DNA of 5,526 nt from Candidatus Cloacimonadota bacterium. Its GTDB lineage: Bacteria; Muiribacteriota; UBA6191; JACPRK01. This document shows, piece by piece, positions 1 to 4,999 of this stretch. Below the pieces are notes generated by a model, which did no database searches, was not told the DNA's origin, and saw only the letters and a program-made list of their open reading frames with translations. Numbering within the stretch: position 1 is the first letter of the stretch; every line of letters starts with the position of its first letter. The translations under genes were made by a program, and so were the position numbers. The stretch lies in assembly GCA_021772705.1 (NCBI GenBank), contig JAJFLN010000090.1:1-5526 (forward strand), read 5' to 3'.

Positions 1-279
1 GGCAATATCCGGGAACTGGAGAATGTCGTGGAGCGGGCCACGGTCATCTCCGATTCAAATCAGATCCGGATAGAAGATCTACCATTTCACGCAAAGCCAC
101 GGCCTGAACCGGGAGACATCGAAATCCCCGACGAAGGCCTCGACCTGGAAGAGTTGGAACAGAAGCTGGTGCGGCGGGCTTACGAACGAGCCAACGGGGT
201 CAAGACCCGCACGGCTCGATTGCTTGGCCTGACGCGCCGGCAGCTGGACTCTCGGCTGAAGAAGCTGGGAATGGAGTAG
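1..279 (+). CDS. Sigma-54-dependent NtrC-family activator, C-terminal fragment
   Basis: The frame is open from base 1 and ends at TAG 277-279, giving the last 92 residues; the gene starts left of the window. It opens with GNIRELENVVERA, the conserved end of the AAA+ sigma-54 activation domain (family form: WPGNVRELENV-ER). After a variable acidic linker (about residues 29-52) comes a Fis-type helix-turn-helix, about residues 53-91, with RANGVKTRTARLLGLTRRQL; the family form is very close (A.GNKT.AA..LGL.R..L..KLKKLG). Proteins of this type bind an upstream enhancer and use ATP hydrolysis to open sigma-54 RNA polymerase promoters. The receiver or sensor domain is not visible, so the signal is unknown. 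The stop codon lies inside the Shine-Dalgarno region of the next gene, which suggests an operon. Family assignment is firm; the target genes are unknown. Confidence 0.95.
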   Translation, partial: GNIRELENVVERATVISDSNQIRIEDLPFHAKPRPEPGDIEIPDEGLDLEELEQKLVRRAYERANGVKTRTARLLGLTRRQLDSRLKKLGME

Positions 280-287
280 GTATATCC

Positions 288-1508
288 ATGTATCGCCTCA
301 GAATCCAAACGGGACACATCCTTCTAGCCGCAATGCTCTTGCTGTCGACCCTTTCTCTGGTCGGCCCTGGTCACCTGCAAACCTCCTGTTTCGCCGTCGA
401 GCCTCGCACTCGGGCCAGTGTTGCGGCCAACCAGCGGTCCCTGGTTCTGAGGCAGCGTGCGGTCACTGCCTTGACCTCCGCTCGCGGCACCTTCGCCAGG
501 AATCCCTCCGATTCAGCCAGGCGGCTCTTGACGGAAGGTGAGCGCTTGATCCGCCTGGGCGGGGATCAACTGCCAGCCGGCAGTCACGCCGCGGCCCGGG
601 TCAGCTTCCAGCAGGCCGAACAGGTCCTGGCCGGCATCCGGACCCGCATCGGCGCCGCTGCTTCTCCAGCCCAGCCCACAGCCGCCGCCGAGGCTGCAGC
701 GACTCTCAGGCGCCGCCAGGAGGAAACGGATCGTCGACGCTTTGTCCAGGCCGAGGAATTGCTACATCGTGTCAGAACTTCCGTGACCCAGAGTCAGAAT
801 CGCGACCTGCGCCGTCAGTTCGAACGAATGCAGGACAACATGTTGCGGGTGCGCCGCGAGTTCTCCACCAGTCCAACAGCGCGCTTCACGAACAACCTGA
901 CCCCAGGGGTTTCGAGTCAGGTGAGGCCTCTTCTGGAGGAGACCATTCAGCTCGGGCAGCGGGCCCTGCTCACCTTCGAGGGACAGCGCAGGATAGAGCG
1001 AAGTCTGGATCAGACCCGAGGCCGCGTCCAGAGGGCCCGGCAACAGGTCAGAGGCTCCTCCAATCCGGAGATTCAGACTCTGCTCGATCAGGCGGACGTC
1101 AAGGTGCGTCAGTCCGGCATCGCCGGGGACCGGGGCGACGTGGCCCAGGCCAAGGCACTCCTGGCCGCGGCGGAGGACAGCGTGGCCCGGGCCGTCGAGT
1201 TGAGCCGCGCCGAGGATTCTTCCGGGACCGTTGCCACGTCTCAAAAGGTGGGCGAAGCCGCAAGGCAGGGACGTACGTCCGAGGCCCGAGCGGGGCTCGA
1301 GTCCGTCGGTGCTCACCTTCAAACTGCCCGTCGCCGACTCGGAACTACAACGGACCCCATCGCGGCCCGGTTACTCCTGGTGGCGGAGGATAGCTTCCTC
1401 AGGGCTCAGAACCTGTTCAGGCAGGGCCAGATGACCCAGTGTCTGTCGACGCTGAAGCTGGTGGGCCGATTGCTCAAGGACGCCTACGTCCGAGACAGTC
1501 GAGGCTGA
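288..1508 (+). CDS. Secreted helical repeat protein of unknown function
   Basis: A 406-residue protein I do not recognise. The start at 288 is supported by GGAG at 273-276 followed by TAGG, just upstream, overlapping the stop of the preceding regulator. The N-terminus is a Sec-type signal peptide: basic residues in the first 5, a hydrophobic core at about 11-25 (ILLAAMLLLSTLSLV) and a possible cleavage after A36 (CFA/VEP). Cys34 is preceded by QTS, which is a poor lipobox, so a lipoprotein is unlikely. The mature part is rich in Arg, Gln, Ala and Leu, has no further membrane segment and reads as amphipathic helices, probably coiled-coil or TPR-like. It has about four degenerate repeats (57-121, 150-230, 236-305, 333-400), separated by a low-complexity Ala/Pro linker near 122-140. 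Location in the periplasm or outside the cell is inferred. Its place directly after the sigma-54 activator suggests co-transcription, but no function can be assigned. Confidence 0.85.
   Translation: MYRLRIQTGHILLAAMLLLSTLSLVGPGHLQTSCFAVEPRTRASVAANQRSLVLRQRAVTALTSARGTFARNPSDSARRLLTEGERLIRLGGDQLPAGSHAAARVSFQQAEQVLAGIRTRIGAAASPAQPTAAAEAAATLRRRQEETDRRRFVQAEELLHRVRTSVTQSQNRDLRRQFERMQDNMLRVRREFSTSPTARFTNNLTPGVSSQVRPLLEETIQLGQRALLTFEGQRRIERSLDQTRGRVQRARQQVRGSSNPEIQTLLDQADVKVRQSGIAGDRGDVAQAKALLAAAEDSVARAVELSRAEDSSGTVATSQKVGEAARQGRTSEARAGLESVGAHLQTARRRLGTTTDPIAARLLLVAEDSFLRAQNLFRQGQMTQCLSTLKLVGRLLKDAYVRDSRG
456..1487 (+). repeat. Degenerate helical protein repeats within the secreted protein
   Basis: Four stretches of about 65-80 residues (57-121, 150-230, 236-305, 333-400 of the protein at 288-1508) share a layout: a helix rich in Arg/Gln, a turn containing N or D followed by P or a similar residue (RNPSD, QNRDL, SNPEI, TDPIA), then a helix of the type LL-x-x-A-E/D, a Gly-containing turn, and a final helix with A-x-x-x-L spacing. 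The third and fourth copies are the clearest pair (SNPEIQTLLDQAD against TDPIAARLLLVAED). Similarity is at the pattern level and there is no DNA-level repeat. The alignment was done by eye. Confidence 0.4.
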
Positions 1509-1583
1509 TCCTGAACTCCTCTCGAGTCCCGTTGGGAATAAACCTGTGCACCCCTGTCCTGGGCCTCGCGTCCAAGGAGCGAG

Positions 1584-1757
1584 ATGAAAGAAACCAGCGA
1601 ATACACCCGACGGTGCGCAGCGGCTTATCACCTCTCGGAGGTGATGGGACTCGTTGCCGGAAGGGACACCGCCATCGACGGATTCCGGGAAGCTCAGCGC
1701 TTCCCATGGAATCAGTGCCGGCCCGATAAACCGGCGGAGGTAACAGACACCTCCTGA
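1584..1757 (+). CDS. Small ORF (57 codons) in the transporter leader: leader peptide or small protein
   Basis: ATG at 1584 is preceded by AAGGAG at 1574-1579, four bases away, the best Shine-Dalgarno in the gap. The frame runs 57 codons to TGA 1755-1757 and begins MKETSEYTRRCAAAYHLSEV. By my count about two thirds of third positions are G or C, compatible with coding in this genome but not compelling. There is no signal peptide, membrane segment or recognisable motif; it has two cysteines (C11, C45) and no run of a single amino acid such as drives classical amino-acid attenuators. Its body coincides with the inverted repeats at 1627-1754, and its stop falls directly after the last stem. The intrinsic terminator begins 35 bases further on. 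It could be a leader peptide whose translation alters folding of the RNA, an independent small protein, or a chance ORF across a structured RNA. Confidence 0.4.
   Translation: MKETSEYTRRCAAAYHLSEVMGLVAGRDTAIDGFREAQRFPWNQCRPDKPAEVTDTS
1627..1645 (+). repeat. Perfect inverted repeat, leader stem 1
   Basis: ATCACCTC (1627-1634) and GAGGTGAT (1638-1645) are exact reverse complements around the three-base loop TCG; as RNA the stem could equally close with a UCG-containing five-base loop. It lies in codons 15-21 of the small ORF. The right arm contains GGAGGTG, which can alternatively pair with 1748-1754. Confidence 0.75.
1681..1713 (+). repeat. Long inverted repeat, leader stem 2 (13 bp with bulge)
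   Basis: GATTCC (1681-1686) pairs with GGAATC (1708-1713), and GGGAAGC (1687-1693) pairs with GCTTCCC (1699-1705), around the loop TCAGC. The only interruption is a two-base AT bulge at 1706-1707 on the 3' side. Thirteen base pairs make this the longest near-perfect stem noticed in the window, much more than expected by chance in a gap of this size. Confidence 0.75.
1717..1754 (+). repeat. Tandem abutting stems, leader stems 3 and 4
   Basis: GCCGG (1717-1721) pairs with CCGGC (1731-1735) around a nine-base loop. With no spacer, GGAGGT (1736-1741) pairs with ACCTCC (1749-1754) around the loop AACAGAC. The two helices touch end to end and could stack coaxially. The left arm and loop of stem 3 contain CCGGCCCG, the proposed antiterminator element, so stem 3 and antitermination would exclude each other. 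Confidence 0.6.
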
Positions 1758-1791
1758 AATCGAAACCAACCTGGACATGAGTCCTGGAGCG

Positions 1792-1834
1792 GGGTCGCGG
1801 GCCGGAGTCGTACGGCACGAGACCCTTTCTTTTT
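1792..1834 (+). terminator. Intrinsic (Rho-independent) terminator inside the MFS leader
   Basis: The arms 1792-1804 and 1813-1825 pair as GGGTC/GACCC, CG/CG and GCCG/CGGC, separated by two G-A mismatches (1797 with 1820, 1800 with 1817), around an eight-base loop at 1805-1812. The stem is followed at once by TTTCTTTTT (1826-1834), eight T in nine bases and unusual in this GC-rich sequence. This is the form of a strong factor-independent terminator on the plus strand. It ends 23 bases before the transporter ATG, too close to leave room for a promoter plus the ribosome binding site. Transcription of the transporter therefore probably has to read through it. Confidence 0.8.
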
Positions 1835-1846
1835 GCTGCAGGAAAC

Positions 1847-1853
1847 AGGTGAG
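1847..1853 (+). promoter_or_regulatory. Ribosome binding site that decides the MFS start
   Basis: AGGTGAG, within the purine-rich stretch from 1841, lies four bases before ATG 1858. The in-frame ATG at 1777 has no comparable site and would place the terminator stem inside the coding region, so 1858 is preferred. Confidence 0.65.
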
Positions 1854-1857
1854 TCAT

Positions 1858-3228
1858 ATGTCCAGAAACGAACTCGAAAATAGCCGGCGAGAATTACCGG
1901 AAGCGAACGGCGGGTACGAACGAAACCTGTTCTGGCTCTGCGCCATCGAGGCAGGCTGGGGACTGGGTGGAGCCTTCGTGTCTGGTGGCAGCGTGATGCC
2001 GCTCATGGCTTCGGCGCTGGGAGCGTCGGCGACCGTCGTCGGCCTGCTACCGGCCCTGGGAGCCCTGAGCGCGTCGGTGCCGCAGATCTTCGCCGCCCAT
2101 CGCGCTTCCGGCCTGGGTTCGAGGCTGAGCTTCGTCGCAAGAGGACACGTCTGGCCGACCCTGGCATTCCTGCCCATGGCTGCCGTGATGTTCTACGGCC
2201 GTGAGGGACCGCTGTCGATCGCCATCCTCTACCTCTCGAGCCTCGCCTGCGGCATCGGACTCGGCTCCGTTGCCCCGGTCTGGGTCGCCATGGTGGGAGA
2301 CATCGCCGGCAAGGGAAGGCAGAGTCACATCTTCGGCCTCATGTCGACCGTCGGTCTCGTCAGTGCCTCCGTCGGTGCCTGGCTCGCAGCAAAGCTCTTC
2401 GCCGCCGTGCCGGCTCCAGGCTGTTACGCTGTCGCTGCTCTCATCGCATTCTTGGTGTGGAACCTCTTCAATCTCGGCTGGTGCCGGATCGAGGAGGTGC
2501 TGCCCGAGAAGGCTCCGGATGAGTCGGAACGCAGCGCCGAGGAGTGTCGTCCACCCCTGAGGGAGTACCTCGGGAGTCTCGCCCGATCTGTCAGGAGCAA
2601 TCGTCCATTCGTGCTGTTCCTCATATCGAAGCAGCTCCTGACGTTGCATCCCGTCCTGGGCGCCTTCTTCGTGCTCTACGGAAAGCAGGCCTTCGGTGCA
2701 TCGGCCTCGGAAGCCATGACCTGGATGAGTGTGCTGCTGGTCGCGGAGGCGGTCAGCGCCTTGCTCTACTCCAGGGTGGGCGACAAGCTGGGCGCCACCA
2801 ACGCTCTGATCCTGAGTCAGCTGTTGCTCATCGCCGCCATGGGTACGACCCTGATGGCAAGCCGCAGCTCTCATCTGGCCTATGTTGCCGTACTGATCGG
2901 GTTCTTCTACGGGACCTTCTTCAATGCCAGGGTGGCCAGTGTCAACGAGCTGGCAGGTGAGGGAGATGTGGCGGCTTACCAGGCTGTGTCGGCGATGGTG
3001 ACAACGCCCATGGCCATCCTGGTCCCAGCGCTGGCTGGCTGGGCGATCGACCAGGTCGGCTACCCGGCGGTGCTGTCGGCTTCTCTGGCGGTCACGGCGG
3101 CCGGAACCCTGCTGCTCGTCTGGCTTGGACCGGCAAGGAAGTGGCGCAGGTTCCTGGCCGAAGCGGCGATGAAGTTCCACGGGATCGCAATCCGGCGCTG
3201 GCCACGTCCCGGCCGGGCTCGAGCCTGA
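1858..3228 (+). CDS. Major facilitator superfamily transporter, 12 TM
   Basis: A 456-residue integral membrane protein, typical length for an MFS secondary carrier; substrate unknown. Twelve hydrophobic segments are visible at about 23-52, 58-80, 98-114, 119-149, 158-182, 188-208, 250-274, 287-306, 315-334, 340-360, 374-398 and 402-424. The first six and last six are separated by a hydrophilic central loop (about 210-248). The N-terminus is short and charged, and the C-terminal tail is strongly basic (WRRF...RRWPRPGRARA). The loop between helices 8 and 9 has SRVGDKLGATNALI (305-318), resembling MFS motif A (G-x-x-x-D-x-x-G); the counterpart between helices 2 and 3 (AHRASGLGSRL) is degenerate. 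I chose the start at 1858 because it has a Shine-Dalgarno and lies after the terminator; an in-frame ATG at 1777 would add 27 residues. The leader suggests control by transcription attenuation, so the carrier may respond to a metabolite or ion. An exporter is as likely as an importer. Confidence 0.88.
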   Translation: MSRNELENSRRELPEANGGYERNLFWLCAIEAGWGLGGAFVSGGSVMPLMASALGASATVVGLLPALGALSASVPQIFAAHRASGLGSRLSFVARGHVWPTLAFLPMAAVMFYGREGPLSIAILYLSSLACGIGLGSVAPVWVAMVGDIAGKGRQSHIFGLMSTVGLVSASVGAWLAAKLFAAVPAPGCYAVAALIAFLVWNLFNLGWCRIEEVLPEKAPDESERSAEECRPPLREYLGSLARSVRSNRPFVLFLISKQLLTLHPVLGAFFVLYGKQAFGASASEAMTWMSVLLVAEAVSALLYSRVGDKLGATNALILSQLLLIAAMGTTLMASRSSHLAYVAVLIGFFYGTFFNARVASVNELAGEGDVAAYQAVSAMVTTPMAILVPALAGWAIDQVGYPAVLSASLAVTAAGTLLLVWLGPARKWRRFLAEAAMKFHGIAIRRWPRPGRARA

Positions 3229-3254
3229 CAGGCCTCGGACTGATCGAGTGGGCC

Positions 3255-3324
3255 GGGGGCGGGGAGACGTTTCGAGATGATCTCTCTGCCTCCGGCCCCC
3301 GATTCATTCTATCCGGCCCGGGGG
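3255..3324. terminator. GC-rich stem-loops between convergent genes, weak terminator candidate
   Basis: In the 100-base gap between the transporter stop and the mutase stop, GGGGGC (3255-3260) pairs with GCCCCC (3295-3300), with imperfect extension inward. The same C-rich arm as CCCCCG (3296-3301) can instead pair with CGGGGG (3319-3324). Neither stem is followed by a proper T-tract on either strand (only GATTCATTCTAT on the plus side). A bidirectional terminator is plausible from the convergent layout but not proven. Confidence 0.4.
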
Positions 3325-3328
3325 AGCC

Positions 3329-4999
3329 TCAGACCTCTCGACGTTCCTCGTACTCGCCGAACACGCCCCGCAACGTCGTCATGATCTCACCCAAGGTGAC
3401 GTGGCGCTCGACTGCCTCCACCATCAGCGGCACCAGGTTGTCGTCGCCTCTCGCGGCGGTGTCGATCTTCGCCAAACACTCCTCGGCTGCCTTCGAGTCT
3501 CTCTCCGATCGCAGACGCCCGAGCCTCTCGGCCGCCGACTGCTCGATGGCCGGGTCGATGGCCTGGCCCTGGGGCTGGATCTCTTGACTCGAGACGAACC
3601 GGTTCACGCCGACGATCACCTGGTCGCCGCTCTCGATGTCTTTCTGCTGCTTCCAGGCGCTGTCCTGGACCTCCCGCTGGACCCATCCGGACTCGATGGC
3701 GGCTCGCATGCCGCCCATGCCGTCGATCTGTTCCAGGGTCTCGAAGACCTGGGCTTCCAGGCGATCGGTGATGGCCTCGATGGCGTAGGACCCGGCCAGG
3801 GGATCGATGGTGTCAGCGACGCCGGTCTCGTGGGCGATGATCTGCTGAGTCCGGAGAGCGATCTGAGCCGACTGCTCCGTCGGCAACCCCAGAGCCTCGT
3901 CCCGGCTGTTGGTGTGCAGGGACTGGGTCCCCCCGAGCACGGAGGCCAGGGCCTGGATGGCGACTCGCGCCACGTTGTTGTTGGGCTCCTGAGCGGTCAG
4001 AGTCGACCCGGCAGTCTGGGAGTGGAAGCGAAGCTTGAGGCAAGCGGGATTGTGGATCTCGAATCGCTCCCGGAGTATTCGATACCAGATGCGCCTCGCG
4101 GACCGGAACTTACCGATCTCCTCCAGGAAGTCATTGTGAACATTGAAGAAGAAGGAGAGCTTCGGAGCGAGCTTCTCCAGATCGATACCCGAGGCCCGGG
4201 CCTGTTCGCAATAGGTGATGGCGTCGGCGAAGGTGAAGGCCAGCTCCTGTGCCGCCGTTGAGCCGGCTTCCCGAATGTGATAACCGCTGATGCTGATCGG
4301 GTTCCAGCGGGGAAGCTCCTCGACACAATAGGCAAAGACATCGGTGATGAGTCGCAGGCTGGGCTCCACGGGGAAGGCGTAGGTGCCCCGGGCGATGTAT
4401 TCCTTGAGGATGTCGTTCTGGAGTGTGCCTGAGAGCTTTGACAGCGGGATCTCCCGGCGCCGGGCCAGGGCGACGTACATGGCCAGGAGGATGCTGGCCG
4501 TGGAATTGATGGTCATCGATGTCGAGACCCGATCCAGTGGAATGTCATCGAACAGCTCTGCCAGATCCTCCAGTGTTCCGATGGAGACTCCCACCTTGCC
4601 TACCTCGCCTGCCGCCAGGGAGTGATCGGCGTCGAGGCCGATCTGAGTCGGAAGATCGAAGGCCACTGACAGTCCTGTCTGGCCTGCCTCCAGCAGGTAC
4701 TTGAATCGCCGGTTCGTCTCCGATGCCGTTGAGAACCCGGCGTACTGCCTCATGGTCCAGAAGCGGCCTCGGTACATCGTCGGCTGCACGCCCCGGGTGA
4801 AGGGAGGCCCACCGGGAAACCCGAGGGTCTCCACATCCCCGGCGCCTGAACGGTCCAGCTGAGTGTAGAGCCGTCTGGGACTCGCCTTCGGATCCCGGTG
4901 CAGCTCGGTCCTCTCAGGGAGCCGGTCCAGGGCTGTCTTCAGGGTGCCAGCCTGCCACTCCTTCAGCGCACGTTGGAAGTCGTCTCTGTCATCGGCCAT
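3329..4999 (-). CDS. mcmA1: Methylmalonyl-CoA mutase, alpha/catalytic chain without B12 domain
   Basis: A 556-residue protein matching the substrate-binding TIM-barrel part of methylmalonyl-CoA mutase, which interconverts (R)-methylmalonyl-CoA and succinyl-CoA with adenosylcobalamin in the cytosol. Visible family landmarks: RQYAGFSTA (Tyr86, equivalent to Propionibacterium Tyr89), GTLQNDILKE (Gln194), PSLRLI (Arg216, equivalent to Arg207), ISGYH (His241, equivalent to His244) and TQSLHTN (about 358-364). The Tyr/Arg pair favours methylmalonyl-CoA over isobutyryl-CoA, where Phe and Gln are expected. The protein ends at EYEERREV, where full-length mutases continue into the cobalamin-binding domain with DxHxxG; that domain is absent, so a separate small subunit is needed. 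The start at 4999 is preferred because AGGGGG lies nine bases upstream; an in-frame ATG at 5017 would add MRGRTP. It overlaps the upstream carrier gene by 11 bases, implying translational coupling. Confidence 0.93.
   Translation of the reverse strand: MADDRDDFQRALKEWQAGTLKTALDRLPERTELHRDPKASPRRLYTQLDRSGAGDVETLGFPGGPPFTRGVQPTMYRGRFWTMRQYAGFSTASETNRRFKYLLEAGQTGLSVAFDLPTQIGLDADHSLAAGEVGKVGVSIGTLEDLAELFDDIPLDRVSTSMTINSTASILLAMYVALARRREIPLSKLSGTLQNDILKEYIARGTYAFPVEPSLRLITDVFAYCVEELPRWNPISISGYHIREAGSTAAQELAFTFADAITYCEQARASGIDLEKLAPKLSFFFNVHNDFLEEIGKFRSARRIWYRILRERFEIHNPACLKLRFHSQTAGSTLTAQEPNNNVARVAIQALASVLGGTQSLHTNSRDEALGLPTEQSAQIALRTQQIIAHETGVADTIDPLAGSYAIEAITDRLEAQVFETLEQIDGMGGMRAAIESGWVQREVQDSAWKQQKDIESGDQVIVGVNRFVSSQEIQPQGQAIDPAIEQSAAERLGRLRSERDSKAAEECLAKIDTAARGDDNLVPLMVEAVERHVTLGEIMTTLRGVFGEYEERREV

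Larger units (their letters stand above)
1584..1857 (+). promoter_or_regulatory. Structured 5' leader of the MFS gene (candidate riboswitch/attenuator)
   Basis: This stretch contains four perfect or near-perfect inverted repeats (1627-1645, 1681-1713, 1717-1735, 1736-1754), a four-base-pair stem at 1773-1784 and an intrinsic terminator at 1792-1834, directly before the transporter's ribosome binding site. Two competing pairings are visible. CCGGCCCG at 1718-1725 is perfectly complementary to CGGGCCGG at 1798-1805, the terminator's 5' arm, and could act as an antiterminator. GGAGGTG at 1637-1643 is perfectly complementary to CACCTCC at 1748-1754, which would replace the first and fourth local stems with one long-range helix. 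I compared it from memory with cobalamin, SAM, TPP, FMN, glycine, fluoride, guanidine and Ni/Co riboswitch cores and found no convincing match. The base pairing is seen directly; the regulatory role is inferred. No clear sigma-70 promoter was found in 1509-1583, so the transcription start is unknown. Confidence 0.55.

Noticed and set aside
375..395. Lipoprotein signal at Cys34 of the secreted protein
   Set aside because: The residues before the cysteine (Q-T-S) do not fit the L-[AS]-[GA]-C lipobox; a signal peptidase I site after A36 is more likely.
1641..1660. Possible sigma-54 promoter (TGGGAC...TTGC) in the leader
   Set aside because: The spacing between GG and GC elements is two bases too short. 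The GGCAC at 1814-1818 with the TTGC near 1833 has spacing far too long.
1561..1760. Known riboswitch such as cobalamin, SAM-I or FMN upstream of the transporter
   Set aside because: Fragments such as GGCCCGATAAACCGGC resemble parts of SAM-I or FMN cores only loosely; the invariant core strings of those classes are missing in order and position. A covariance search would settle it.
1474..1857. Minus-strand frames of 127 and 135 codons across the transporter leader (1371-1778 and 1474-1857)
   Set aside because: Sequences are Arg/Pro/Ser-rich with no motif, they overlap the secreted protein gene's end, and the strand is better explained by the plus-strand leader and terminator.
1777..1857. Transporter start at ATG 1777 (27 extra residues)
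   Set aside because: No Shine-Dalgarno precedes it and the extension would include the terminator stem and T-tract; ATG 1858 has AGGTGAG at proper distance.
2047..3180. Long open frame (377 codons) on the minus strand opposite the MFS gene
   Set aside because: Its translation is polar and rich in His, Gln, Arg and Glu with no recognisable domain; it mirrors a convincing 12-helix transporter and is a GC-driven shadow.
3401..4261. 286-codon open frame on the plus strand opposite the mutase gene
   Set aside because: No domain is visible, and the antisense mutase chain matches its family along its full length.
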